Shown here: positions 21,748-30,815 of the stretch, piece by piece | How positions within the stretch are numbered: the first letter of the stretch is position 1 | Layout of the letters: every line of letters begins with the position of its first letter | IMG/VR virus record: IMGVR_UViG_3300049893_002886 | Span: 1 to 34,049 of that record | Direction: 5' to 3' (one strand) | DNA length: 34,049 nt | Source: a virus | Position numbers and translations under genes: made by a program | The notes under the pieces: generated by a model | Seen by the model: only the letters and a program-made list of their open reading frames with translations | What the model was told of the DNA's origin: nothing | Databases searched by the model: none

Positions 21748-22331
21748 TGGCGATTCAGTTGCCGTATCCGGTGTTGTCGAACCCGATCAGCAAGTCGGAG
21801 ATCGAGGCAAACCAGGCGGCCCTGGTGGCGAAACTCGGCGCAGTGACATCATCGGACCTGGACGCTACCGCAGGACTTCTATCGACTCAACTCGCTGCGC
21901 CATACCAAGAGATGTGGGTTAGATTGCAGGCGCGCGGTACTTGGCCAGGTGGCAATGCTATTCTGGATAGTTTCGTTCTTCCGAACGATGCGCCACCGGC
22001 GTCGAGCCTTTGGTATGTGGACTACATCATGTGGGTTTGTACTGATATCGGAGATGGAGCTGGAACGTTCGATATCCAGTACGGTGCGTACAATGGGCTT
22101 GGTATTTGGACATCCGCAGCTACCATCGCCACGGCCACGACGATCAGTGGCGCGCCGGCCAATACGGGGTTCCAGGGCAACGTCGTGCCTAACGTCGGGA
22201 CCGTGACTCCGACGAATCCGTTTTCGAGTTTTGCCCTGCGCTCAACGAACGCCGGCGTCGGGGTTTTGAGCGGCGCGCAGGATACCCTTACTGTCGTGAT
22301 CAACCTTCGCCGCTATCTGACCGCGCGATGA
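21747..22331 (+). CDS. Tail-associated structural protein, 194 aa
   Basis: Starts MAIQLPYPVLSNPISKSEIE at a TGATG junction. A short helical N-terminal region (EANQAALVAKLGA) may attach to the tail, followed by a beta-rich domain (SSLWYVDYIMWVCTDIGDGA, GTFDIQYGAYNGLGI, GVGVLSGAQDTLTVVINLRR). The layout of an N-terminal attachment helix plus beta domain suits a tail accessory or small fibre protein. No family recognised. Confidence 0.6.
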   Translation: MAIQLPYPVLSNPISKSEIEANQAALVAKLGAVTSSDLDATAGLLSTQLAAPYQEMWVRLQARGTWPGGNAILDSFVLPNDAPPASSLWYVDYIMWVCTDIGDGAGTFDIQYGAYNGLGIWTSAATIATATTISGAPANTGFQGNVVPNVGTVTPTNPFSSFALRSTNAGVGVLSGAQDTLTVVINLRRYLTAR

Positions 22332-22343
22332 TGGAGGGCTTTT

Positions 22344-25061
22344 ATGTCTAGCATCTATGGAACCGGACGCGCGGCACCATCCCAGTCTCAATACATGGCA
22401 GACGAGGAGGAGCGGCGAAGACGCGCTCTCGGTGTTGTGGGCATTCCGGTGCAGTCTGTACCGCAACAGCAGGGAAGCTCCAACAGCGCACAGCGAGGTC
22501 AGTCTGCAGCGAACGCAGCGTCGCAGTACAACCCGCCGAACACATCGATCCAGACCCGCGCGACCGGGTCGTCGCAGGGGTCGCACGCACCGGCCGTCGG
22601 GGTCGGAGCTAAGACTGGCCAAACGGCGAAACAGCCTGTGATGATTCAGACGCAGACGCAGCAAGACGCAATGAATCGCCTGCGCGCGGCAGCGTCTGCG
22701 GCGCAGCAGCCCGTAAACACCCAGGCCGCCGCACCCCTGCCGCCGCCGCAGCCCGTGAGCACCCAGGCCGCCGCACCCCTGCCGCCGCCGCCATCCTCGA
22801 CGCCTACCGCGACGCCTGTGGCTGGTCCTCCCGACCACAGCCGGGACGTCGACCCGAATCCGGGCGGTGCGGGCTGGGCGCCTGACCGAGCTCCAGAGTG
22901 GGATCACGGCACCTCCATTATGCCGACGGGACCGACGCGCGAGGACCCGCGCGAGGACCCTATGATCGGCGGTCCTCCAAGCAGTGGCCTTTATGGCCAG
23001 CCACTGCCGGGTGCTCCAGCCACCACGCCGTTGCCGACACCGGAAGAGATGCCGACAGATGCGTCGCCTGGTGCACTGACGATGGGGGACAGTGGCGGCG
23101 GCGCCAGCGCTGCCGACGGGCGCAGGTGGGCCGACATGGCCGGCGCAGCAGCGAGACGGTACGGAGCTCAGCGCATCTCCGCCGACCAGTACGGGGCCCT
23201 TGGTTCTGCCGGCACGATGGGTGCCGCTGAGTCGCCGTCGAACTCGTGGATGGACTGGGCCGGATACGATCAGCAGTACTCGCCAGAGTATCGGCCTGGC
23301 GATGAATACGGGATGTTCAACGAGCGCTACCAAGACCCCGGCTCTCCGTTCGGCGCATACGGCGGCGGGTCAGAATGGCGCCGGGCATACTCCGGGCTGC
23401 AGAATCAAAACTGGAACCCACGCGGCGACGCGAGCTGGCAGGGTGATTACCAGCAGGCGATGGGGCAGGGCTTCGATACTGGCGCGGCCAACGCCCAGAC
23501 GCGGTCCGACTATGAGCGCGCCCTTGGGCTCGGTGCTGGAGCACCAGCAGACACCTCATGGCGCGCTGATTACCAGGGCGCCATCAGCCAGGGCTACACA
23601 CCCCAGAGCGGGTCGAGCTGGCGCAACGACATCAACGCGGCGGCGGCGCAGAACTTCGCTGGCGCGGCTGACTCCAGTTGGCAGCAGCGCGCGAATCAGG
23701 CGCTAGCGATGGGCGGACCGGCAGAGGCGTCGGGCGCGTGGCGTGGCCGCATGGACGAGGCTCTCACGGCGCAGGACCAGGGTTTACAGGCGGCGCTCGA
23801 CAGCGCGATGGCGGATGAGGCTCGAGCCGGGCGCATGGCCGCCGAGCAGAACGCGGCGATGGGGCGCGGCGCTGGCGGCGGCCTCGCTGGCCTGCAGGCC
23901 CAGGTGGCCCTCGGCGGGCAGGAAATGAGACGGCGGGCGCTGCAGGATTACGCAGCCCAGCGGGCCGGCCTGCTGCAATCCTACGGCGGCATGGAGCAGT
24001 CGGCGGGCGAAGCGCAGGCGGGCCGTGGCACTGCATGGGAAGAGGGCCGCCGGCAGGGGATGCTCGGCGTCGCAGGGCAAGAGCAGCAGGGCGCGGAGGC
24101 AGCGCGCGCGAGAGAGTACGGCTGGGAGCAGGGGCGCAGGGGGCTCTCGAGCGAGGCAGCGGCGAATCAGCTCAGCGCAGATGAGGCGGCGAAGGCCCGC
24201 GAGCTCGAGTACGGCATGCAGGGCCGCGAGCTCGGCGCCGAGATGGGCGCTGGGGCGCGCGCGTCCGCAGATGCCGCGGCAGCTCGGGCGCAGGATTGGG
24301 CCGGCGGCCAGCGCGACATTTTGAGCGAGATGGCAGGGACCGAGCAGGACCGCACCGAGCGCGAGCGTGACCGGGCGCTCGAGTGGGCGATGCGTGGCCG
24401 TGACATCGGGGTCGAGATGGGCGGTCAGAAACTCGCAGCATCCCAGGAAGAGGCACGACGCGGGCAGGAGTGGGACGAGCAGAGCCGCGCTCTTGGCGCC
24501 GCAGCTGCGGACCGCATGGCGCAGGAGTCTGAGGCGGACAAAGGTCGGCGCATGCAGGAGTGGACGACGAAGCTCGCGGACAAGCGCCAGCAAATGGAAG
24601 CTCTGCGCGATAGCGCCGAGCGGGCGAACGACCGCGGGATGCAGCAGTACGCGACGCAGATGTCTGCGCAGATGGATCAGCTCGACCGCCTGCACGACGC
24701 CGCCGAACGCTCGAGCGACCGGAACTTGCAGCGGGAGACCGAGAACCTGCAGGCGCGCATGTTCGACCTCGACCAGCAGTACCAGCTGGCGAAGCAACGC
24801 AACGACCACGAGCAGGAAGCCAAGGTACAGGCGAGCATGGAAGAGAACCAGCTCGCTATGGCCGAGCTCGAGGCGATGTTCGGCGTGCAGGATGTCGACG
24901 TGCTGCGCGAGATGATGAGAACTGGCTGGAAGCCCCAGGCGTACGGCGCCGACCAGCAGGTGCCGCAACTGACGCCGCAAGAGCTCGAGGACCTCAAGAT
25001 CCGCAACGCCTACAACTCAGCGTTCACGACAGGGCTCGTCGGCGCGCACATCGGGGGATGA
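22344..25061 (+). CDS. Large Ala/Gln-rich internal virion (ejection) protein candidate, 905 aa
   Basis: The N-terminal ~250 residues are disordered (Ser, Gln, Pro-rich), including two exact 14-residue Pro/Ala repeats. Residues ~345-475 contain about six copies of a loose ~25-residue repeat around (S/T)SW(R/Q)xDYxxAxxxG. The remaining ~400 residues are a long Ala/Glu/Arg/Gln helix with a second ~36-residue periodicity (EWxxxGRxxGxEM-like). It ends in a compact part (MAELEAMFGVQDVDVLREMM). Size, helicity and position after the nozzle suggest an internal core or ejection protein. ATG 22344 has GGAGGG upstream. The function is inferred from context only. Confidence 0.6.
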   Translation: MSSIYGTGRAAPSQSQYMADEEERRRRALGVVGIPVQSVPQQQGSSNSAQRGQSAANAASQYNPPNTSIQTRATGSSQGSHAPAVGVGAKTGQTAKQPVMIQTQTQQDAMNRLRAAASAAQQPVNTQAAAPLPPPQPVSTQAAAPLPPPPSSTPTATPVAGPPDHSRDVDPNPGGAGWAPDRAPEWDHGTSIMPTGPTREDPREDPMIGGPPSSGLYGQPLPGAPATTPLPTPEEMPTDASPGALTMGDSGGGASAADGRRWADMAGAAARRYGAQRISADQYGALGSAGTMGAAESPSNSWMDWAGYDQQYSPEYRPGDEYGMFNERYQDPGSPFGAYGGGSEWRRAYSGLQNQNWNPRGDASWQGDYQQAMGQGFDTGAANAQTRSDYERALGLGAGAPADTSWRADYQGAISQGYTPQSGSSWRNDINAAAAQNFAGAADSSWQQRANQALAMGGPAEASGAWRGRMDEALTAQDQGLQAALDSAMADEARAGRMAAEQNAAMGRGAGGGLAGLQAQVALGGQEMRRRALQDYAAQRAGLLQSYGGMEQSAGEAQAGRGTAWEEGRRQGMLGVAGQEQQGAEAARAREYGWEQGRRGLSSEAAANQLSADEAAKARELEYGMQGRELGAEMGAGARASADAAAARAQDWAGGQRDILSEMAGTEQDRTERERDRALEWAMRGRDIGVEMGGQKLAASQEEARRGQEWDEQSRALGAAAADRMAQESEADKGRRMQEWTTKLADKRQQMEALRDSAERANDRGMQQYATQMSAQMDQLDRLHDAAERSSDRNLQRETENLQARMFDLDQQYQLAKQRNDHEQEAKVQASMEENQLAMAELEAMFGVQDVDVLREMMRTGWKPQAYGADQQVPQLTPQELEDLKIRNAYNSAFTTGLVGAHIGG
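22707..22790 (+). repeat. Two tandem 42-bp repeats
   Basis: Units 22707-22748 and 22749-22790 are nearly identical (differing at a few positions near the start) and encode QPVNTQAAAPLPPP and QPVSTQAAAPLPPP in the disordered N-terminal region of the 905-aa protein. Confidence 0.75.
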
Positions 25062-25062
25062 C

Positions 25063-25722
25063 ATGGCGATCGATAGACGGCAGCGACTCTACGCGATGAT
25101 GGATGCCTACGGGAAGGCGAGGGGAAAACAAGTCAAAGACTACGAGAGAGAGATGGACAAGCAGAAGTACGAGCAGGACACGAAGTGGGGGAACAGCGCG
25201 GCGACGGGCGCTGGGATCGGTGGCATGTTTGGCCCATGGGGCGCCCTCGCTGGCGGCATCATCGGATCTGGCGTCGGTACGGTAAAGGCCTTCCAGGCGG
25301 CACGCGCCAAAGGCAAGGGGTTCAACGAGTCGTTGTGGGAGGGCATCAATCCCATCAACGGAATCCCCGACATGGACCTCGCTGCAGGCGCAGGACAGAG
25401 CATTGGGAAGGGAATACAAGAGAAGCAGTGGAATGATTACCGGAAGCAACAGTTGCAGCAGCAACAGCAGCAGCAGCGGCTTCCGGCCGAGCAGCACTAC
25501 AGTTCTGGAGCAAGCACGATGATGCCGAGCGCCGGTTACTCGGACTCGTCATCATTCGTCGGCCCAACCCAGGAGAAGAGCCCATGGGCCGCTGACGCTG
25601 GTTACTCAAGCGGGTCTCAGTGGGTCGGCCCGACATCGTACTCGACGGCGCCGATCCCGGAACGTGCGAGTCGCGTAGGCAATGATTGGCTTCTGCAGCC
25701 GGCTAGCCGGCGCAGGGGGTAA
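25063..25722 (+). CDS. Ejection-protein candidate with glycine-zipper segment, 219 aa
   Basis: A charged N-terminal helix (QVKDYEREMDKQKYEQD) precedes a glycine-zipper hydrophobic segment of ~28 residues (GAGIGGMFGPWGALAGGIIG...), typical of proteins that insert into or cross membranes. A poly-Gln stretch (QQLQQQQQQQ) and a Ser/Pro/Tyr-rich tail follow. Located within the ejection-protein block, it could form part of the channel delivered into the host envelope. It follows the previous stop by 1 bp. The family is unknown; the functional call is inference from the zipper and position. Confidence 0.6.
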   Translation: MAIDRRQRLYAMMDAYGKARGKQVKDYEREMDKQKYEQDTKWGNSAATGAGIGGMFGPWGALAGGIIGSGVGTVKAFQAARAKGKGFNESLWEGINPINGIPDMDLAAGAGQSIGKGIQEKQWNDYRKQQLQQQQQQQRLPAEQHYSSGASTMMPSAGYSDSSSFVGPTQEKSPWAADAGYSSGSQWVGPTSYSTAPIPERASRVGNDWLLQPASRRRG

Positions 25723-25724
25723 CC

Positions 25725-26699
25725 ATGAGCATCGAAGGCACGCTGTTCTACAAGCGCATGCAGCAGAAGCAGCAGGCGATGGACCGGGAGCGAGAGCAAC
25801 AGCGGGCTGCGATCGGGATCGCTCTTCAAGGGCAGAACGAGATGGCTGACTACGAAGAGCTGCAGAAGCAGCGCGAGCGCGAGCTCGCGAAGCAACTGGG
25901 TGCTTCGTACGAGGCAGCCGACAAAGAGCAGCCTGACATCCAGTACCGGGGTCCTGATGCGCAGCTCTATCAGGGGATCGGGCGTGCATCCGCTTCTGGC
26001 GAACGCATCAAAGGATATCGTGAGCAGGGGCACGATGAGAAGTTGCGCCGCATGCAGGAGACGGGTGCTACAGAGAGGTCGCGCGAGGACAACGCGGCCG
26101 CGATGGAGCGGCTCAGGGAGGAGCTCGCGTCACGGGAGCGCGTCGCGAAAGTTGAGGCCGACACCGCGGCCGGTGCAGCCAGGGCGCGGGCTGGTGCGGG
26201 TGATGATCCCGTGGCGACGGCCAGCAAGCTGTTTGCGCGCGCGACCGCGTATCGCGCCACTGGCAACCGCAATCTCTCAGAAAGCACGTACTCGAACAAA
26301 GAAGAAAACGAGGCACTTGCGCAGGACAACTTCTCTCGAGCTGACGAACTCGAACAGGCGGCTCGGTACATGATGAGGAGCGCCGGCCTGAGTCCCGATC
26401 AGATGCGCGCCGCGACGGAGCGGGGCTCACCGCAACCTACGGCCGATGAGTCGATTCCCGTGGCGCTCGCGAGACCACCGGAATCAGGGTCGCCCGGACC
26501 GACGATGCAATCGGACATCGAGGATATCGCGAGGGAACTCGAGAAGGGCGGTCCGGGCGCACCAGCGGAGTCTCCTGTGATGGAGCAACCGCAGGGCCCA
26601 GACGGTCCTGGTGGCTCTGGACTGCTCGACATCATCCGGCAGCGTGCCCGCAGAGAAGAGCAGGACTACAGCTACGCGCCATATGGCGAGGGTCGGTAG
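25725..26699 (+). CDS. Coiled-coil internal virion protein candidate, 324 aa
   Basis: The first ~170 residues are heavily charged helix (RMQQKQQAMDREREQQRAAI, ELQKQRERELAKQLGASYEA, AMERLREELASRERVAKVEA). An Ala-rich helical middle (DDPVATASKLFARATAYRAT, DELEQAARYMMRSAGL) precedes a Pro/Gly/Ser-rich disordered tail. ATG 25725 follows the upstream stop by 2 bp with a GGGGG ribosome site. Context between two putative ejection proteins suggests it belongs to the same internal core. No family recognised. Confidence 0.6.
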   Translation: MSIEGTLFYKRMQQKQQAMDREREQQRAAIGIALQGQNEMADYEELQKQRERELAKQLGASYEAADKEQPDIQYRGPDAQLYQGIGRASASGERIKGYREQGHDEKLRRMQETGATERSREDNAAAMERLREELASRERVAKVEADTAAGAARARAGAGDDPVATASKLFARATAYRATGNRNLSESTYSNKEENEALAQDNFSRADELEQAARYMMRSAGLSPDQMRAATERGSPQPTADESIPVALARPPESGSPGPTMQSDIEDIARELEKGGPGAPAESPVMEQPQGPDGPGGSGLLDIIRQRARREEQDYSYAPYGEGR

Positions 26700-26702
26700 C
26701 CC

Positions 26703-29700
26703 ATGGCACAGTCGCTCGAAGCCGAGTGGGATCCAGATGTCTCGACGGAAGAGAGTCTGGGCAAGACCATGCGCGGCTGGAGGCGCTCGCAGCGGGAGTA
26801 CCGCGGAGCGCTGAAGAGCGCCCTGCCTGATCCACCGAAGTATCTCGACGCGGCGAAAGAGGCCTACAAGCTCGCGTCCGAGCGCCTCGCGGGCCAACCA
26901 CCAGAGGTAATCAAGGCCGCGGCACTCGAAGTCGCCAAGCGCCATGTGGCGCGCCAGAACCGCGAGAGCTGGTCGAAGAAGGAAGCGATTGGAGAGGCGA
27001 TCCAGCAAGGGGCCGCTGCGCTCCCGGAGACGGTCGAGTACACCGAGAGCCAGCAACTCGCACAGCGCCTCGGCCTACCCTGGAAGCGAACGAACTTGCA
27101 GGCGCAGCACGAGCTCATGCGCGAGCAGTCTGACCCGCAGGAGGCCCTCAGGGTGCAGCTCGACCGGCTGACGCCAGAGGAGCGTGCAAGAGTACAGCAG
27201 ATCCAGAACGAGGAGATCGTCGGCGCTCCACGCGAGAAGCTCGGCACCATCGCCAACATCTTCCAGCGCATGGCATTCATCCCCGGCGGGTTCGCCGGAA
27301 TGGCGGCCGAGGAGACCAGGCAGGCTGGAGACCTGCGGCCGGCTCCGGGCGAGAAGACCTCGAGCCTCATCCCGGTCTCCAAGCTCAACCAGCCAGGGCT
27401 CGAAGACGACTGGGAGAAGCTGAAGGCATTCGGGCGCGGGGCGCTGCAGACAATCGTCGACCCGAACGCCGCCCCGCGGATCTCTGAGGAGTTCGAGAAA
27501 CGCGCCGCGAGGGTGCGGCAGCAGACGTTTCAGGAGGCATCGCAGCAGCTTGGCCGGCCCATCACAGACGAGGCCGTTCAGAAGCTCGGCGAGGAACTCT
27601 ACCAGCGCCGCCTCGAGGGCGAGCGCAACCCACTCGCGCGGTTCGCGGTCGAGCATCCGGTGGCGACAGGCTTCGCGGCGGAGTTTCTCGACCCGGTCGG
27701 CAACGTGGTCGCAGAGAAGGCGATGGGCCCAGTGTTGCGCGGCGCCGGCCAACTCATCGGCAAAGCCACCGAGAAGGCAGTGGAGACCCCTCTCGGGCAG
27801 GAACTCGCAAAGACCTCGACGGGTCGCCTCATCTCGAACCTGAAGGCTGGCTTCACGCACATGCCAGAGGCGAGCGAGATCGAGCGTGGTTTGCAGAAGG
27901 CGAACAAGGCCGAGCTCGGCAAGGCCGTCGGCGAGCAGTTGCGAGCCAGCGACGATTTCGCTCTGCACAAGGCGCGTGAGTTCCAGGAGCAGTTCGCGAC
28001 GAAGGTGGGGGAACTCGAGAAGGAGATTGCGAAGCAGGGCATCGATAAAGAGGCCTTCTTTCGGCTGCTCACGGTCAAGGGTGTGACCCGTGGGCAACTC
28101 GCCACTCTGCCGCCGAAGTACCAGCGAGCCATCGAGCTGAACAACGAGCTCGCGGACCTGAAGCAGGGGTATGACGAACTCACTGGACTCTCGCGCGAGT
28201 GGCGGTCGATGCCGCAGCGGCGCTTTAAGATAAAGGGGCAACCGACGACGGAGTTGCCCAGTGGAACAGAGCGAAAGTTCACTTTGCCGCCGAAGCGCGA
28301 GGTGCTGGCAGAGAGAGCCAGGCGCGACGTCTATGTACCGACCGGAATGAAGCTCGAGCAGGAGGCCGGATCGATCTTCCCGACGGAACTCGGTGGCTTC
28401 ACCAGTCAGACGAGTTCAACGACGCGTGCGCGCAAGACCCACGGCGCGAACTCCGTCCCGGACGTGATCGAGCAATGGCGACACTGGGCGAAAAGCGATC
28501 TCCAGAAGGCTCACGCATCACTACAGATGCGACTCACGCATGAGGTCCTCGAGCGCAACAACGTCGCCACCCGCGTGCGAATCAAGGGCGACATGCCGGT
28601 CGACGCCCGAGAGAAGCTAGAGCTCACGGCGAAGGCCATGGGCAACATGTTCGGGCAGAAGTTCGTGGTCGCGCCGGTCAAGGGTATAGAGGACTACGTG
28701 CACGGAGCGCCGTCGCAGGTGACCAAGGGGCAGGGCGTCGGCGACATCCTGACACGACTGTCGGGTAAGGGAGTCGGCAAGGCCCGTCGGCTCGACGAGG
28801 TGATTATCGCGCCCGAGAGCGCGGTCAAGATGTGGGAAGCGACGCGCCCATTCATCGAAGCATCTGCAAAAAAAGGCGGCTCGATCGAAGAGGTGCTCGA
28901 CGGCGTCAACCGCGTCATCTCGCCGTACATGCGCGTGTGGCGCGCAGCGAATACGTACATTCGGGCGCCGGCGTTCGTCGCGCGCAACGTGATCACGTCG
29001 GCCGGCTTTTCACATCTCGCCCTTGGGAACGAGGCGGCGAACCCGTGGCTACACGGAGCCGCCCTGGCGTCTGCATACGTGGTCGCCGACTCCGGGCCGC
29101 AGGCGCTGGGCCGCCTAGGCAAGGCGGTAAATCAGTACGGCGTGAAGATCGAAGACGCTGTACGCGCCGCCCTGGACCACGGACTGCTCTCGCAGGCAGG
29201 AGCTGCTGTCGGCGGTGCCGTCGGCCCTGCGGGCTGGGCGGACAAGGCCGCCGGGGCCATCGAGAAGTTCGCCGACGCGCGCTACATCGAGCAGGCGGCC
29301 GGCAAGCTCGGTCTGCGGCCCGTCGGAGCCGGGGTGCGTCGCGTCGTGAGCCCCTCGCTGCACGCGAAGGCGAGCGAGAACTACCAGCGGCTCGTCCCGT
29401 TTCTGGGCTTCATCCGCGGGACATCGCCAGCCGAGATTGCTCGCGCGGTCGAATTCACTTCGAAGTTCGCGGGAAACTACAACCGCCTCGGCAAGTTCGA
29501 GCGCGGCATCGTGAACAACACGGTCGGCTTCTACGGGTGGAACCGCTGGGTGTTCCCCCACGTGGTGAAGCAGCTCGTGGAGCACCCCGAGCGCGTGCGC
29601 AAATGGGTGCAGGCGCGCGGCGGGCTCGAGCAGTACCTGAGCACACGGGCATGGACCGACCTCGGTAAGCCGACGATGCCTGGGGCAATGGGCACTGACC

Positions 29701-30377
29701 CAAAGCACCAGCCGAAGCTCGGCTCCCACGAGTTCGCGATCTCGATGATGGACGACCCCGTGCAGGCGGGTCTCGCGATGGTCGATGTGATCAGGGCGGC
29801 GTACGGGAAGCGCGCAATCGATGACGACCGGCTGATCGAGATAGCGAGCCCGCTCACGCAGATGGTGGTCGAGATGCTGAGCGGCTACGACATGCAGACC
29901 GGCCAGGATCTTCCTGCGCTCGACTTCTCGAGTCTGCAGGGGTTCACGAGTTCGTCGATCGGCAAAGTGGTAGCCGCTCCCCTTCTGGGACCGGGCCGGC
30001 CACTCTGGGATTTGGCAGAGCTCTTCCATGCAGCCGGCCAGCCGCAGAAGGAGGCGTCCCTCAAGCTGCGCATGGCGGTCGGGCGGAATTGGCTCGGGCT
30101 CGACCACTACCTCTTCCCGTTGTTCGGGCGCGAGGGAATGAGCGTTGGTGGGCCGCTCGACTTCACGGAGAGTGGCGGCACGCCTGGACTGTGGATGTAC
30201 CGCCACGCGCCGTACGAAGCAGGGGCACGGCGCAAAATGAAGGCGCTCGACCAGTGGGGCACGCGGGCCGGCCGCTACATGCGAGCTCCGGTGCCGGATA
30301 GATTCTATCGGGGAGCAGAGGACTTCTACAGCGAGACAGACGACCTCGACGACGAGAGCGAGGACACGGGGGAATAG
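26703..30377 (+). CDS. Giant internal virion/ejection protein, possible LPD38-like C-terminal region, 1224 aa
   Basis: This is the largest gene here. The N-terminal half is charged helix (RMAFIPGGFAGMAAEETRQA at ~196-215; RFAVEHPVATGFAAEFLDPV at ~313-332). Around residues 750-960 it turns amphipathic/hydrophobic (PAFVARNVITSAGFSHLALG; GAAVGGAVGPAGWADKAAGA). The motif NYNRLGKFERGIVNNTVGFY...RWVFPHVVKQLVEHP recalls the LPD38 region of large polyvalent phage proteins injected with DNA. No lytic transglycosylase or protease motif is seen. Position and size match a T7 gp16/DarB-type ejection protein. The domain assignment is by eye and tentative. Confidence 0.65.
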   Translation: MAQSLEAEWDPDVSTEESLGKTMRGWRRSQREYRGALKSALPDPPKYLDAAKEAYKLASERLAGQPPEVIKAAALEVAKRHVARQNRESWSKKEAIGEAIQQGAAALPETVEYTESQQLAQRLGLPWKRTNLQAQHELMREQSDPQEALRVQLDRLTPEERARVQQIQNEEIVGAPREKLGTIANIFQRMAFIPGGFAGMAAEETRQAGDLRPAPGEKTSSLIPVSKLNQPGLEDDWEKLKAFGRGALQTIVDPNAAPRISEEFEKRAARVRQQTFQEASQQLGRPITDEAVQKLGEELYQRRLEGERNPLARFAVEHPVATGFAAEFLDPVGNVVAEKAMGPVLRGAGQLIGKATEKAVETPLGQELAKTSTGRLISNLKAGFTHMPEASEIERGLQKANKAELGKAVGEQLRASDDFALHKAREFQEQFATKVGELEKEIAKQGIDKEAFFRLLTVKGVTRGQLATLPPKYQRAIELNNELADLKQGYDELTGLSREWRSMPQRRFKIKGQPTTELPSGTERKFTLPPKREVLAERARRDVYVPTGMKLEQEAGSIFPTELGGFTSQTSSTTRARKTHGANSVPDVIEQWRHWAKSDLQKAHASLQMRLTHEVLERNNVATRVRIKGDMPVDAREKLELTAKAMGNMFGQKFVVAPVKGIEDYVHGAPSQVTKGQGVGDILTRLSGKGVGKARRLDEVIIAPESAVKMWEATRPFIEASAKKGGSIEEVLDGVNRVISPYMRVWRAANTYIRAPAFVARNVITSAGFSHLALGNEAANPWLHGAALASAYVVADSGPQALGRLGKAVNQYGVKIEDAVRAALDHGLLSQAGAAVGGAVGPAGWADKAAGAIEKFADARYIEQAAGKLGLRPVGAGVRRVVSPSLHAKASENYQRLVPFLGFIRGTSPAEIARAVEFTSKFAGNYNRLGKFERGIVNNTVGFYGWNRWVFPHVVKQLVEHPERVRKWVQARGGLEQYLSTRAWTDLGKPTMPGAMGTDPKHQPKLGSHEFAISMMDDPVQAGLAMVDVIRAAYGKRAIDDDRLIEIASPLTQMVVEMLSGYDMQTGQDLPALDFSSLQGFTSSSIGKVVAAPLLGPGRPLWDLAELFHAAGQPQKEASLKLRMAVGRNWLGLDHYLFPLFGREGMSVGGPLDFTESGGTPGLWMYRHAPYEAGARRKMKALDQWGTRAGRYMRAPVPDRFYRGAEDFYSETDDLDDESEDTGE

Positions 30378-30797
30378 ATGAGCTGCGCGACAAAGCCGTA
30401 TGTGCGCGAATACAAAGTCGTTCCGGCGGTGCTCGATATGAACGCGGAGGTCGCCGCCAACGGCGTCCCTGTGACGTCGGCCTGGTTCGATGTCACAGGC
30501 TACAACCAGATCGAAGTCGTGACAGAGGTCGACTGGACCGCAGCCACGCGCATGGACTTCTATCTCGAAGAGGAGAGGCCGAGCGGGCTCGCGAACAGTC
30601 GGCTGCAGACGAGCGTCATCGCCACAGGCGTCGAGACGTTGAGCGACCACGAGGTTCGCAAGGCGGTGTCAGCCGACAAGGTATACAGCTACATCCGCAG
30701 CATCAGCTACACGGGCCGGATGCGCATCGTCTACACGTCCGTCGGGGGGACGACGGACACCGTGACCTGTACTATCTATCTGCGCGTGAGCGAGTAG
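30378..30797 (+). CDS. Small virion protein before the fibre gene, 139 aa
   Basis: ATG 30378 directly follows the upstream stop, with GGGGGA as ribosome site. The protein is compact and beta-rich (WFDVTGYNQIEVVTEVDWTA; RMDFYLEEERPSGLANSR; SYIRSISYTGRMRIVYTS; TDTVTCTIYLRVSE), like small tail or capsid accessory proteins. There is no signal peptide. Located between the ejection and fibre genes, a baseplate/tail accessory or fibre-adaptor role is likely. No family recognised. Confidence 0.65.
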   Translation: MSCATKPYVREYKVVPAVLDMNAEVAANGVPVTSAWFDVTGYNQIEVVTEVDWTAATRMDFYLEEERPSGLANSRLQTSVIATGVETLSDHEVRKAVSADKVYSYIRSISYTGRMRIVYTSVGGTTDTVTCTIYLRVSE

Positions 30798-30815
30798 CTC
30801 GCCAAGGGGGGACAC

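Noticed and set aside
27075-28241. 388-codon leftward open frame opposite the 1224-aa gene
   Set aside because: Antisense shadow in GC-rich DNA: Leu/Arg-rich, no ribosome site, fully inside a convincing late gene. The same applies to leftward frames at 29115-30650, 23784-24980, 13889-15223, 9373-10491 and 22242-23333.
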